Assembly: GCA_030247555.1 (NCBI GenBank)
Contig: JAOTSD010000038.1
Span: 1 to 37,217, forward strand
Length of the DNA: 37,217 bases
Source: Siculibacillus sp.
Lineage (GTDB): Bacteria > Pseudomonadota > Alphaproteobacteria > Rhizobiales > Ancalomicrobiaceae
Direction of reading: 5' to 3'
This document shows positions 25,365 to 34,103 of this stretch, piece by piece. The notes beneath the pieces were generated by a model. It did not search any database and was not told where the DNA came from. It saw nothing but the letters and a program-made list of their open reading frames with translations. A program made the position numbers and the translations under genes. Each line of letters opens with the position of its first letter. The first letter of the stretch is position 1.

Positions 25365-28175
25365 TCACTTCGGCTGCGCGAGCTTGGCGTTGACCGCCGC
25401 GATTCGATCGGCGAGGGCGGCGTCGGCCGCGACCCGCGCCGCGAGAGTGTCGCTCCACGCCGCCGAAGCCTTGCGCGAGGCTTCGGGCAGTGCCTTCCAG
25501 GCGGCGAGGGCGCCGGCGAGATCACCGGCGGCGAGCTTGGTGTCGACCCGTCCGGCGAGGCCGACGACGTCGTCGCCCTTCGCGTCGCCGGGCTGGCGCA
25601 CCTTGACCATGCTGCCGGCGTTCGACAGCAGCCGGTCGAGCACGCCGCCGCCGCCGTCGCGCGTCTCGCCCGCCGCGACCGCGGCGCGGCTCACCTTGGC
25701 CCAGCCGGCGCGCAGGCTCGCCGCGGTCGGCATCCCCTTGTCGGCGAAGAGCTTCAGCGCCGAGAGATCGAGCCCGCCCTTGGAGGCCGCCTCGACCACG
25801 GAGAGTTCGGTGGCGAAGGGGCGGCCGGTCTCCGCCGCCGCCTTGAGGTCGGAGAGCGCGATGGCCACCATCGCTTCGCCGCGCGCCCGACGCGCCGCCT
25901 CGGCTTCCGCCTCGATGCCGGCGAGCCGGTTCTCCAGCGCCCCCACCTTGGTCTCGGCCGCCGCGGCGGCTTCGCCGACCTTCTCCACCAACTTCTGCCC
26001 GGAATTGCCGACCTCGCGGGTCGCCGTCTCCAGCGTCGCGACGCGTCCGAGGGCGGCGTCGACGTCGCCGCGCAGCTTCTTCAGGGCCTCGGCCGTCTCG
26101 GCGGCGCGCTTCGCCGCCTCCGCCTCGACCGCGGCGGCGAGCGCCGCCGTCTTCTCGGAGAAGCCGCGTGCCAGATCCTCGATGCGGCGCCGGCCTTCGA
26201 CGTCGCTCGCCGCGACCAGCGCGTTCATCCGCTCGGTCAGGGCCCGGGAGAGTTCATCGTTGCGCTTGCGCAGATCCTCGACGGTCGCCGCGGTCTGGGC
26301 GGCGAGACGGTCGGCGACGCCCTGGGTCTCGATCCCCAGGCGTGCCGCGAGCGCCTTGGCGTCGGCGCCGGCACGATCGACCAGCGCCCGGCTCTCGGCG
26401 TCGATGCCGCTGCCCAGCCGCTCGATGCGCGCCTTGAGTGCCGCGATCTCGGCCCCGGCGTTCTCCCGCAGCGACCCGAGGGCGCGGTCGACCTGACCGG
26501 CCATCTCGGCCAGCGCCTGACGCGACGCGCCTTCCGCCGCGATGCCGGAGAGCGCGCCGGCGACCGATGCCGCCGCCGATTCGGCCCGCGCCTTGGCCGC
26601 CGCCTCGAGTCCGGCGACGCGGTCGGCGAGATCGACCGGCAGGCGCACCTGCGGCACGCCCTCGAGCCGTCCCAATCGTTCCTCGAGCGCGGTGAGATCC
26701 GCCGCGGGCTTCGGCGCACCCTCGAGTTTGCCGAGGCGAGCCTCGAGACCGGAGAGATCCGGCGCGGCCGGTTTCGCCGCCTCGAGGCGGGCGAGCCGCC
26801 CTTCGATCCCCGAGAGATCGACGGACGCCGGCGAACCCGTCGCCGCCACCGGAGCGGGAGCCGGTGCTGCGGCCGGTGCCGCGGCCATCTGCCGGACGTA
26901 CTGTTCGAGCGCGCCGAGCCGCTCCAGCACCGCCGTATCGGTCGCCGGCGCCGCGGCCCGCTTCTCGAGTGCCGTCAGCCTGTCGGCGATGACCGGATCC
27001 GTCGCCGGTTTCTGCGTCTTCAGGCCGGCGATCGCCGCCTCGAGCGCCGCGACGCGTCCCCCGTCGCCGCCGGTCGTCGGAAAATACCCCTGGAGAGCGA
27101 GGCCGTAGCTGCCGCCGACGCCGAGAGCGCCGCCGAGCAGGGTCGCGACCAGTACGCCACCGAATCCCATACCCCGCGCGCGCGGCGCCTGCGGCGGAAC
27201 AGCGGGCGGAGCGGTGACAGTTTCGGGTTCGACGCGCGGCGCCGTTTCGGCTTTCGCGGCCGCCTCGACCCGAGCCCGGAACGCATCCTCCTCGGCGCGG
27301 TCGGGATCGACCGCGGCCTCGCTCGGCTCCACCGGCGCCGCCGTCTCGGCGGCCCCGACCTCGGCTTCCGTCGCGGGAGCGGCGCGGCTGTCCTTCCTCG
27401 ACCTCGGCGGCATCGGCGAACTCCTGATCTCATCGCCGATCGGGTCGGCGGGCGTCGGTGGGGTGCGAAGCGTGGCCAGCATCGCCTCGGTATCGGGCGA
27501 GGTCGCGACGACGACCTCGCGCCACCCCACCTCTCGGAAGGGTCTTGCGGTGGCCTCGGATATAACATGGACGGGGAAGGTGAGCGAACCGGGAGAAAAG
27601 CCGCATTCCGCCAGCCGCCGAATCAGGATCGCTCCCGAACGCGGCGAGAACACCAGAGCCGCGTCGACCTCACCCGCCGCGATCGCGGTCCGCGCCGTCT
27701 CGCTCAAACGTTCGACCGGTTCGGCCCTATAGACTTCGACCGGCACCACGGCGAACCCGGCGGGCGCCAGATCGCCGACGAGATCCCCGGCCCGATCGCG
27801 GCCGACGAGCCAGAGGATCGCGCCTTTCGCCGGATCGAGTTCCGAGGTGATCGCTTTCGTCAGGTCGCGGCGATCGCCGTCGGCGGAATGAACGTCGGTG
27901 AACCCGACCGCCCGCGCCGCCTCCGCCGTCCGTGCTCCGACGGCGAGGAACGGCAGCGCGAGCAGCGGCGCGATCTCCGGCCGCCCGGCGAGGACCTCGA
28001 CCGCGTTGAGGCTGGTCGCCGTCACCGCCTGCAGGCTCTCCGCCGCCGGCAATTCGAGGGCCTCGACGGCGACGATGGTGGTCAGGGGCTCGACGAGGGC
28101 GATGTGACCGAGGGCCTCGAGCCGCGCCGCGGTCGCCCGACCCTCCTTCTCCGCCCGCGTCACCAGCACCCGCAT
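25365..28175 (-). CDS. hemD: HemD-HemX fusion: uroporphyrinogen-III synthase joined to mitofilin-like membrane protein
   Basis: A single 936-codon frame. Residues 1-245 are uroporphyrinogen-III synthase, which cyclises hydroxymethylbilane with inversion of ring D (MRVLVTRAEKEG, then TATSLNAVEVL, and VFSPRSGAILIRRL). After a linker rich in Ala/Glu/Pro comes one membrane segment (about 336-363), a long coiled-coil of Ala, Glu, Lys and Leu (about 370-790) and a helical C domain (about 800-936), the COG4223/mitofilin-like HemX part. In most relatives these are two genes. No stop codon intervenes, but residue 255 is an ATG preceded by AGGAG, so HemX may also be made alone. hemC lies 4 bases upstream. 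Confidence 0.8.
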   Translation of the reverse strand: MRVLVTRAEKEGRATAARLEALGHIALVEPLTTIVAVEALELPAAESLQAVTATSLNAVEVLAGRPEIAPLLALPFLAVGARTAEAARAVGFTDVHSADGDRRDLTKAITSELDPAKGAILWLVGRDRAGDLVGDLAPAGFAVVPVEVYRAEPVERLSETARTAIAAGEVDAALVFSPRSGAILIRRLAECGFSPGSLTFPVHVISEATARPFREVGWREVVVATSPDTEAMLATLRTPPTPADPIGDEIRSSPMPPRSRKDSRAAPATEAEVGAAETAAPVEPSEAAVDPDRAEEDAFRARVEAAAKAETAPRVEPETVTAPPAVPPQAPRARGMGFGGVLVATLLGGALGVGGSYGLALQGYFPTTGGDGGRVAALEAAIAGLKTQKPATDPVIADRLTALEKRAAAPATDTAVLERLGALEQYVRQMAAAPAAAPAPAPVAATGSPASVDLSGIEGRLARLEAAKPAAPDLSGLEARLGKLEGAPKPAADLTALEERLGRLEGVPQVRLPVDLADRVAGLEAAAKARAESAAASVAGALSGIAAEGASRQALAEMAGQVDRALGSLRENAGAEIAALKARIERLGSGIDAESRALVDRAGADAKALAARLGIETQGVADRLAAQTAATVEDLRKRNDELSRALTERMNALVAASDVEGRRRIEDLARGFSEKTAALAAAVEAEAAKRAAETAEALKKLRGDVDAALGRVATLETATREVGNSGQKLVEKVGEAAAAAETKVGALENRLAGIEAEAEAARRARGEAMVAIALSDLKAAAETGRPFATELSVVEAASKGGLDLSALKLFADKGMPTAASLRAGWAKVSRAAVAAGETRDGGGGVLDRLLSNAGSMVKVRQPGDAKGDDVVGLAGRVDTKLAAGDLAGALAAWKALPEASRKASAAWSDTLAARVAADAALADRIAAVNAKLAQPK
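27411..27425 (-). promoter_or_regulatory. Internal ribosome binding site and start codon for HemX
   Basis: On the minus strand AGGAG (27425-27421) lies 7 bases before an in-frame ATG (27413-27411), the expected spacing for initiation. Translation from it would give a 682-residue HemX without HemD. An out-of-frame TGA (27432-27430) just upstream is where a HemD stop could once have been. The site is clear; its use is inferred. Confidence 0.6.
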
Positions 28176-28179
28176 CGGA

Positions 28180-29109
28180 TCAGGCTCCGACCACGAAGAA
28201 ATCGGGACCGCCGAGCGCCTTGAGTTCGCGCCCGGCGTCGCGACCGAGCGCCTCGGCTCGCGTGATCGGTCCGGCGCGGGTGGTGGCGTGCGCCTCCGAT
28301 CCGTCGGGCCTCAGGATCAGCCCCTCGAAACGCACCGTGTCGCCCTCGACGCGGGCGAGCCCGGCGATCGGAGTGCGGCAGGAGCCGTCGAGCTCGGCGA
28401 GGAAGGCGCGCTCCAGCGTCAGCGCCACCGCCGTCTCGGCATGATGGATCTTCGCGACCATCGCATTGATGACGTCGTCGCCGAGGCGGCTCTCGATGCA
28501 GATCGCCCCCTGTCCGACGGCCGGCAGAAAGTCTTCCGTCGTGATGAGCGACGTCGCAACGTCCTCGCGGCCGAGCCGCTTCAGGCCGGCGAAGGCCAGC
28601 AGCGTGGCGTCGGCGACGCCGTCGCCGAGCTTCTTCAACCGCGTCTGGACGTTGCCGCGGAACTCCACCACCTCGAGATCGGGGCGCAGGCGCTTGACCA
28701 TCGCCCGGCGCCTGAGCGACGAGGTCCCGACCTTCGCGCCTGCCGGCAGCTCGGCGAGGCTCTTCGCCCGCGGCGACAGGAAGGCGTCGCGGACGTCCTC
28801 GCGCGGCAGGAAGGCCGAGATGAAGAGACCGTCGGGCAACTGCGTCGGCATGTCCTTGGAGGAATGCACCGCCAGGTCGATCGAGCGGTCGAGGAGCGCC
28901 GTCTCGATCTCCTTGGTGAAGAGCCCCTTGCCGCCGACCTCGGAGAGCGGCCGGTCGAGGATCATGTCGCCGGAGGTCTTGATCACCACGATCTCGAAAT
29001 CGCTCTCGGGCCTGCCGGTCGCCGCCGCCAGCCGGGCGCGGGTCTCGTGGGCCTGGGCGAGGGCGAGCGGGCTGCCCCGGGTGCCGATTTTGACGATCTC
29101 GGTCGACAT
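28180..29109 (-). CDS. hemC: Porphobilinogen deaminase (hydroxymethylbilane synthase)
   Basis: A 309-residue enzyme of usual length. It polymerises four porphobilinogens into hydroxymethylbilane. Features: [12 protein letters not shown] (about 8-19), KTSGD (about 45-49), [21 protein letters not shown] (about 81-91), GTSSLRRRA, and [10 protein letters not shown] (about 242-251), whose Cys carries the dipyrromethane cofactor. The catalytic Asp in the SSKDMPT motif is present. First gene of the hem operon, followed after 4 bases by hemD. Divergent from tsaD with a 136-base spacer. Confidence 0.96.
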   Translation of the reverse strand: MSTEIVKIGTRGSPLALAQAHETRARLAAATGRPESDFEIVVIKTSGDMILDRPLSEVGGKGLFTKEIETALLDRSIDLAVHSSKDMPTQLPDGLFISAFLPREDVRDAFLSPRAKSLAELPAGAKVGTSSLRRRAMVKRLRPDLEVVEFRGNVQTRLKKLGDGVADATLLAFAGLKRLGREDVATSLITTEDFLPAVGQGAICIESRLGDDVINAMVAKIHHAETAVALTLERAFLAELDGSCRTPIAGLARVEGDTVRFEGLILRPDGSEAHATTRAGPITRAEALGRDAGRELKALGGPDFFVVGA

Positions 29110-29245
29110 CTCGATTGCGCGTCCTTCCCACCCGATGATACGGCAGGGCCGCGAGCGGAGCCGCCCGGGCCTCGGTTCTGGTGAAGTCCCTCTCTAGAGG
29201 AAGTCGAAGCGCCCCGCCATGGGGCGCGAGGACGGGAAATTCCGG

Positions 29246-30361
29246 ATGGGTGGCGCCGCCCGCCGGCAACCGACGAGTGGACGCGTGCTGATCCTCGGCA
29301 TCGAGACGAGTTGCGACGAGACCGCCGCCGCCGTGGTGGAGCGCGAGGCCGACGGCCGTGGCCGCATCCTCGCCGACGTCGTACACTCGCAACTCGCCGA
29401 CCACGCGCCCTACGGCGGCGTCGTCCCCGAGATCGCCGCGCGCGCCCACGTCGAGATCCTCGATCACCTGATCGAGCGGGCGATGCGCGAGGCCGGCGTC
29501 GGCTTCACCGACCTCTCCGGCGTCGCCGCGACCGCCGGCCCCGGCCTGATCGGTGGCGTCATCGTCGGCCTGATGACCGCCAAGGCGATCGCCGACGTCC
29601 ATCGTCTGCCGCTGATCGCCGTCAATCATCTCGAGGGCCACGCTCTCACCCCGCGACTGACCGACTCGGTCGCGTTCCCCTACCTTCTGCTGCTGGTCTC
29701 CGGCGGCCACACCCAGTTCGTCGCGGTCGAGGGCCTCGGACGCTACACCCGCATCGGCACCACCATCGACGACGCGCTGGGCGAGGCCTTCGACAAGACG
29801 GCGAAACTGCTCGGCCTGCCCTATCCCGGCGGCCCGGCGGTCGAGCGCCTCGCCCGCGACGGCGATCCCGCCCGCTTCGATCTGCCGCGCCCCTTGATGC
29901 GCCGCGACAGCCTCGATTTCTCGTTCTCGGGGTTGAAGACGGCGCTGCGGCTCGAGGCCGAAGCGCTACAGCCGCTCGACGACCGGACCATCGCCGACCT
30001 CTGCGCCTCGTTCCAGGCCGCCGTCACCGACGTCATCCGCTTCAAGGCGAAACTGGCGTTGAAGCGCTTCGGCGAACTCACCGGCGTGGCGAAGCCGACG
30101 TTGGTCACCGCCGGCGGGGTGGCGGCCAACAAGGCCGTCGCCGCGGCGCTGAGTGAAGCCGCCGCAGATGTCGGCGGCCGCGTCGTCGTGCCGCCGGGCG
30201 AGCTCTGCACCGACAACGGCGCGATGATCGCCTGGGCCGGGGCGGAACGGTTGGCCGCCGGGCTCGTCGACGGGCTCGACGCGCAGGCCCGCGCCCGCTG
30301 GCCGCTCGACCCCGACGCCGCCCCGAAGCTCGGATCCGGCCAGTTGGGAGCCAAGGCATGA
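29246..30361 (+). CDS. tsaD: TsaD, tRNA N6-threonylcarbamoyltransferase (t6A37)
   Basis: A 371-residue Kae1/Qri7 family protein that transfers threonylcarbamoyl to A37 of ANN-decoding tRNAs with TsaB/TsaE. Conserved parts: [31 protein letters not shown] (about 62-76), metal ligands in NHLEGH, SGGHTQF, and [11 protein letters not shown] near the C terminus. The start is uncertain: ATG 29219, ATG 29246 and GTG 29285 are in frame. The GTG would give the most typical N terminus, while 29246 is a compromise. It ends in an ATGA overlap with gpsA, so the two are an operon. Divergent from hemC. Confidence 0.94.
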   Translation: MGGAARRQPTSGRVLILGIETSCDETAAAVVEREADGRGRILADVVHSQLADHAPYGGVVPEIAARAHVEILDHLIERAMREAGVGFTDLSGVAATAGPGLIGGVIVGLMTAKAIADVHRLPLIAVNHLEGHALTPRLTDSVAFPYLLLLVSGGHTQFVAVEGLGRYTRIGTTIDDALGEAFDKTAKLLGLPYPGGPAVERLARDGDPARFDLPRPLMRRDSLDFSFSGLKTALRLEAEALQPLDDRTIADLCASFQAAVTDVIRFKAKLALKRFGELTGVAKPTLVTAGGVAANKAVAAALSEAAADVGGRVVVPPGELCTDNGAMIAWAGAERLAAGLVDGLDAQARARWPLDPDAAPKLGSGQLGAKA

Positions 30362-31380
30362 CCGACCCCATCCCCGTCCCTGCGATCACGACCGTCGCCG
30401 TCCTCGGTGCCGGCGCCTGGGGCACGGCGCTGGCGTTGGTCGCCGCCCGCGCCGGGCGAACCGTGCGCCTGTGGTCGCGCGACCCCGAGACCGTCGCCGA
30501 GATCGGCGATCGCGGCACCAATTCCGCCTTCCTCGGCGACATTCGCCTCGATCCCGGCCTCTTCGCCACGACGGATGCCGCTACGGCGCTGGCCGGTGCC
30601 GACATGGTGATCCTCGCCGTTCCCGCCCAGGCCAGCCGCGAGGTGGCGCGCGAGTTCGCCCATCTCGTGCCGAAGGGCATTCCGGTCGTCTCCGCCGCCA
30701 AGGGCCTCGAGCACGGCACCCACGCCACCATGACCGGGATCATCGCCGAGGAACTGCCCGGAACGATCCCCGCCGTCCTCTCCGGCCCCAGCTTCGCCAC
30801 CGACGTGGCGCGTCGGCTGCCGACCGCCGTCACCGTCGCGGCCGCCGACGACGCCGTCGCGGCGCGGATCTGCCGGGCGCTGTCCTCGTCGAGCTTCCGC
30901 CCCTACGCCACCCACGATCTCGTCGGGGTGGAGATCGGCGGCGCACTGAAGAACGTGCTGGCCATCGCCTCCGGCATCGTCGCCGGCCGCGGCCTCGGAG
31001 CGAGCGCGCAGGCGGCGCTCACGGCGCGCGGCTTCGCCGAACTGACCCGCCTCGGCCGGGCGCTCGGCGCCGAACCCGAGACCATGATGGGTCTCTCCGG
31101 CCTCGGCGATCTGGTCTTGACCGCCACCTCGCCGCAATCGCGCAATTTCTCGCTGGGTCTGGCCATCGGCGCCGGCGGCTCGGTCGCCGACCTCACCCGC
31201 CACGGCACCAAGCTCGCCGAAGGCGCCCACACCGCCTCCGTCGCGGTCGAGTTCGCCGCGATGCACGGAGTCGAACTGCCGGTCACCGCGGCCGTCGCCG
31301 ACCTCGTTTCGGAGAGGATCGACGTCGCCGGCGCCATCGACCGCCTGATGAGCCGCCCGTTGAAGCGCGAGACGGCGTGA
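30358..31380 (+). CDS. gpsA: Glycerol-3-phosphate dehydrogenase [NAD(P)+]
   Basis: A 340-residue soluble dehydrogenase reducing dihydroxyacetone phosphate to sn-glycerol-3-phosphate for phospholipid synthesis. N-terminal NAD(P) motif is [12 protein letters not shown] (about 14-25); conserved [25 protein letters not shown], the substrate-binding [11 protein letters not shown] (about 201-211) and [14 protein letters not shown]. The ATG overlaps the tsaD stop by 4 bases. This order (tsaD then gpsA then YciI/EVE genes) is common in Hyphomicrobiales. Confidence 0.96.
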   Translation: MTDPIPVPAITTVAVLGAGAWGTALALVAARAGRTVRLWSRDPETVAEIGDRGTNSAFLGDIRLDPGLFATTDAATALAGADMVILAVPAQASREVAREFAHLVPKGIPVVSAAKGLEHGTHATMTGIIAEELPGTIPAVLSGPSFATDVARRLPTAVTVAAADDAVAARICRALSSSSFRPYATHDLVGVEIGGALKNVLAIASGIVAGRGLGASAQAALTARGFAELTRLGRALGAEPETMMGLSGLGDLVLTATSPQSRNFSLGLAIGAGGSVADLTRHGTKLAEGAHTASVAVEFAAMHGVELPVTAAVADLVSERIDVAGAIDRLMSRPLKRETA

Positions 31381-31455
31381 GCGGTCACGTCTCGCTCTGG
31401 ACCCGCCGCCTCCCGCCCCCTAGTCTGCCGCCGACTTCCACGGAGACCCTCCCGC

Positions 31456-31746
31456 ATGCTCTTCGCCGCCATGTGCCACGACAAACCCGACCACCTCGCC
31501 GTCCGCCTCGCCACTCGCGACGCCCATGTCGCCTGGCTGAAGGGCATGGGCGCGAAGGTCCGCATCGCCGGACCGTTCCTCGACGAGACGGGCGAGATCA
31601 TGCAGGGCTCGATCGTGGTGATCGAAGCGCAGACGCTCGACGAGGCGAAGGCCACCTTCGCCGCCGATCCCTACGCCGCCGCCGGTCTGTTCGAGAAGGT
31701 CGAGATCCGCCCCTGGCGCTGGGTCGTCGGCGCCCCGACCGCGTGA
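31456..31746 (+). CDS. YciI-family protein
   Basis: A 96-residue dimeric ferredoxin-like fold protein. It begins MLFAAMCHDKPDH and has the family pattern: an H near residue 24-27 in AHVAWLKGMGAK, the central GPFLDETGEIMQGSIVVIEA strand pair (about 39-58), DEAKATFAADPYAAAGLFE and a terminal strand. YciI proteins are related to muconolactone isomerase-like enzymes; most have no assigned reaction. ggagaccctcccgc precedes the start, so the ribosome site is modest. It lies 75 bases after gpsA and 8 before the EVE gene. Confidence 0.9.
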   Translation: MLFAAMCHDKPDHLAVRLATRDAHVAWLKGMGAKVRIAGPFLDETGEIMQGSIVVIEAQTLDEAKATFAADPYAAAGLFEKVEIRPWRWVVGAPTA

Positions 31747-31754
31747 GGCCCGAC

Positions 31755-32174
31755 ATGACGCATTGGCTCTACAAATCCGAACCCGAGGTGTGGTCCTGGG
31801 ACGATCAGGTGGCGGCCGGTGAGGCCGGTACCTATTGGGAAGGGGTGCGCAACCACCTCGCCAACAAGCACATGAAGACGATGGAGGTCGGCGAGCGCGG
31901 CTTCTTCTACCATTCTAACGAGGGCAAGGCCGTCGTCGGGGTGGTCGAGGTGGTCGCCGCCTGGGCGCCCGATCTCGCCGACCCCAAGGGCACCTTCGGC
32001 GCGGTGACGATCCGGGCGGTCGAGCGTTTGCCGACTCCGGTGAGCCTCGCCACCATCAAGGCCGATCCGCGCCTTTCCGAGATGGTGTTGGTCAAGAACT
32101 CGCGCCTCTCGGTCCAGCCGGTGACGGACGAGGAATGGACCATCGTCCGGGAACTCGGAGGGCTCGGCGGTTGA
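31755..32174 (+). CDS. EVE-domain (PUA-like) protein
   Basis: A 139-residue protein, starting MTHWLYKSEPEVWSWDD, with the family hallmarks YWEGVRNHLANKHMKTM, GERGFFYHSNEGKAVVGVVEV (about 48-68, quoted as overlapping pieces) and LSEMVLVKNSRLSVQPV. The EVE fold belongs to the PUA superfamily and in several lineages recognises modified bases in DNA or RNA; a bacterial housekeeping version like this one is widespread but its ligand is not settled. Its stop overlaps the TTG start of the methyltransferase. Confidence 0.93.
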   Translation: MTHWLYKSEPEVWSWDDQVAAGEAGTYWEGVRNHLANKHMKTMEVGERGFFYHSNEGKAVVGVVEVVAAWAPDLADPKGTFGAVTIRAVERLPTPVSLATIKADPRLSEMVLVKNSRLSVQPVTDEEWTIVRELGGLGG

Positions 32175-32845
32175 CCCGCCGGCCGATCGGCGACCCGAGC
32201 GAATTCATCCGCTCGAATACCCGTCTCCAGGCGCCGCCGCACGTCCCCGAGATCTCGCTCCACCTCGCCGACGAGGCGATGGACCTGTGGAAGTTGACCG
32301 AGGAGGAGCTCGACACGCTCGGCCTGCCGCTGCCCTTCTGGGCCTTCGCCTGGGCCGGAGGGCAGGCGCTCGCCCGATACGTTCTCGACCACCCCGAAAC
32401 GGTCGCCGGCAAGAACGTGCTGGTCTTCGCCGGCGGCTCCGGCCTCGAGGCGATCGCCGCGGTGAAATGCGGCGCGGCGCGGGTTCTCGCCACCGAGATC
32501 GACCCCTTCGCCCTCGTCGCCATGGAGCTCAACGCCGGCATGAACGGCGTCCGCTTCGAGATCGCCGACTTCGACGTCCTCGATCTCGGCTTCGCCGGGC
32601 TGCCCTTCCGCCCCGAGACGGTGCTCCTCGGCGACGTCTTCTTCGAGAAGCCGCTGGCGACCCGTGTCGCCACCTTCGCGGCCGAGGCCACCGCGTGCGG
32701 TGCGACCGCCCTCGTCGGCGATCCCGGTCGCTCCTACCTGCCGAAAGAGCGTCTGGTGCGGTTGGCCGAATACCGGGTCCCCGTGACCCGCGCGCTCGAG
32801 GACGCCGAGGTCAAGCGCACCGTCGTCTGGCGCTTCCACGGCTGA
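32171..32845 (+). CDS. ETFB-lysine-methyltransferase-like SAM-dependent methyltransferase
   Basis: A 224-residue seven-strand methyltransferase. The TTG at 32171 overlaps the EVE stop (TTGA) and is preceded by GGAGGG at the right distance, and gives the usual N terminus RRPIGDPSEFIRSNTRLQAPP. Motif I is VLVFAGGSGLEAIAAV (about 78-93), then the acidic strand ATEIDPFA. PFWAFAWAGGQALARY (about 57-72) is typical of the nicotinamide N-methyltransferase / ETFB lysine methyltransferase group. It probably methylates a protein lysine, by analogy. An ATG at 32135, inside the EVE gene, is less likely. Confidence 0.83.
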   Translation: MTRRPIGDPSEFIRSNTRLQAPPHVPEISLHLADEAMDLWKLTEEELDTLGLPLPFWAFAWAGGQALARYVLDHPETVAGKNVLVFAGGSGLEAIAAVKCGAARVLATEIDPFALVAMELNAGMNGVRFEIADFDVLDLGFAGLPFRPETVLLGDVFFEKPLATRVATFAAEATACGATALVGDPGRSYLPKERLVRLAEYRVPVTRALEDAEVKRTVVWRFHG

Positions 32846-32899
32846 CGATAACCATCCCGCGCGTTTCGCGCCGCCCGACGCCGGTCCCTCCGTCCATCC

Positions 32900-32914
32900 T
32901 GGCCCGCCCTTTGC
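32900..32914 (+). promoter_or_regulatory. Sigma-54-like element upstream of a small hypothetical gene
   Basis: TGGCCC (32900-32905), a 5-base spacer and TTGC (32911-32914) match the RpoN consensus except at one base of the -24 box; the invariant GG and GC are correctly spaced. The gene at 32988 starts 62 bases after a predicted start near 32926. No enhancer site was identified. One such element is expected by chance in GC-rich DNA, so this is tentative. Confidence 0.35.
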
Positions 32915-32987
32915 GGATTTCTCACCGAAAGATCGACGAACCGTTCCGTTTCGGGACACTCGTCGATCCCGATGAGAGGCGGAAGCC

Positions 32988-33359
32988 ATGCGGATCGGGG
33001 AAACGAGCGGGATCGGGAGCGGCTTCGGCATCGAACGCCGGGCGCTCGATCGTCGCGTCGAGCCGATCGGCGATGCGCCCCGCCCGCGTCCCGAAGCGGA
33101 ACACGATCCCGTTCCGGGTCACGGCCGCGCCCTGGTGGCCACCACCGTGGCGCGTCGGGCGGAGACCGACGGCGACCGGCTCGTTCGCCGCTTCGCCCAC
33201 GCCCCTTTCCTCGCCCAGCTGATCGCCACCCGCGAGGACGTGCCCGACACCCGCCGGCGTCGCCGCGCCGAACCGGCGCGCGCCGCCCGCCTCTACGACG
33301 AGGCGATGGAGGGGCCGGGGTTGCTGATCCCGGGTTATCTCGTCGACGTGGCGCGCTGA
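32988..33359 (+). CDS. Hypothetical protein, Arg-rich C-terminal motif
   Basis: A 123-residue protein of unknown function. The N-terminal half is Gly/Arg/Pro rich and looks disordered. The C-terminal half holds FAHAPFLAQLIATRED, PDTRRRRRAEPARAARLYDEA and a final PGYLVDV. As far as I recall, small proteins with FLAxLIA followed by a TRxRRRA patch recur in Hyphomicrobiales genomes, which favours a genuine gene, but no role is known to me. gaggcggaag precedes the ATG at 32988. Nearest neighbour on the other strand converges 11 bases downstream. A sigma-54-like element lies upstream. Confidence 0.65.
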   Translation: MRIGETSGIGSGFGIERRALDRRVEPIGDAPRPRPEAEHDPVPGHGRALVATTVARRAETDGDRLVRRFAHAPFLAQLIATREDVPDTRRRRRAEPARAARLYDEAMEGPGLLIPGYLVDVAR

Positions 33360-33370
33360 GGCCGCCCGCC

Positions 33371-33781
33371 TCACTCGCGATCGAAGCCGAAGTCGCGCCG
33401 CGCGCCGCGGATGGTGATGGTGAAGCCGCCGACCACGTCGATGAGCGCGATCATCATCAGGATGAAGAACACCGAGGTCGCCGCACCGACGACGGTGAGG
33501 AATTCGATCAGGTGCAGGACGAAGACGGCGAGCGACATCGAATGGTCGACGATGGTCGGCGCCGAGGTGCGCGTCGCCTTGACGATCTCGACGAAGAGGC
33601 AGACGAGTGCCGCCACGATCAGAACGTCGCCGAACAGCAGGGTGAAGCGCGCGTCCGACACCATCGACACGGTGAAGACCGGCTGCACCCACGGATCGCC
33701 GGCCGTGGCGCCGAAGACGCCGAGGATCTGCAGGTTGTAGACGAGGAGCGGCGCGAGCGTCAGCGGGATGTTGAAGAGCAT
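33371..33781 (-). CDS. Small four-helix integral membrane protein, unknown function
   Basis: A 136-residue hydrophobic protein with about four membrane segments (near residues 5-27, 45-66, 82-100 and 100-120). Charged ends are KATRTS in a mid loop and the C-terminal RGARRDFGFDRE. The protein begins MLFNIPLTLAPLLVYNLQ. Its helices and loop lengths look well organised, which supports real coding, but I do not recognise the family. It lies downstream of rpmF on the same strand, beyond the rpmF terminator, and converges with the gene at 32988. Confidence 0.7.
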   Translation of the reverse strand: MLFNIPLTLAPLLVYNLQILGVFGATAGDPWVQPVFTVSMVSDARFTLLFGDVLIVAALVCLFVEIVKATRTSAPTIVDHSMSLAVFVLHLIEFLTVVGAATSVFFILMMIALIDVVGGFTITIRGARRDFGFDRE

Positions 33782-33860
33782 CGGGCGGTCCTGCGAACGG
33801 GTTCTGAACGACGGCGCCCCGGCCGGGGGAATCGCCTCGCTCCTCGATACTGAGAAATGC

Positions 33861-33900
33861 GGCCGAAAAGAAGAAAGGCCGGCGCATGGCCGGCCTTTCT
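33861..33900 (-). terminator. Intrinsic terminator of rpmF
   Basis: AGAAAGGCCGGC (33872-33883) and GCCGGCCTTTCT (33889-33900) form a perfect 12-base-pair stem with a 5-base loop. On the minus strand the stem is followed by a T-rich tail (about ttcttttc), giving the classic hairpin plus U-run 20 bases past the rpmF stop. It is the clearest terminator in the window. Confidence 0.9.
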
Positions 33901-33920
33901 CGACGTTCTCGAGCGGAAGA

Positions 33921-34103
33921 TCACTCGCCCTTGGGCTCCAGGATCTGACGACCGCGATACATGCCGGTCTTCAGATCGACGTGGTGCGGACGGCGCAGCT
34001 CGCCGGAATCCTTGTCCTCGACATAGGTCGGGGCCTTGAGCGCGTCGGCGGAGCGGCGCATGCCGCGCTTCGACGGCGAGGTCTTTCTCTTCGGAACGGC
34101 CAT
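33921..34103 (-). CDS. rpmF: 50S ribosomal protein L32
   Basis: A 60-residue basic protein beginning [20 protein letters not shown], the L32 signature, with [17 protein letters not shown] in the second half. This is the zinc-free form (no CxxC pairs) usual in alphaproteobacteria. It binds domain VI of 23S rRNA. The start is fixed by the invariant [10 protein letters not shown] promoter candidate and a strong terminator flank it, so it is probably a single-gene unit. Codon use is typical of a highly expressed gene. Confidence 0.97.
   Translation of the reverse strand: MAVPKRKTSPSKRGMRRSADALKAPTYVEDKDSGELRRPHHVDLKTGMYRGRQILEPKGE

Noticed and set aside
24891-28223. 1110-codon plus-strand frame opposite hemY and hemD-hemX
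   Set aside because: Arg/Gly/Ala-rich with no motif; it is the antisense of the coiled-coil region of HemX and of HemY and HemD, which have family signatures.
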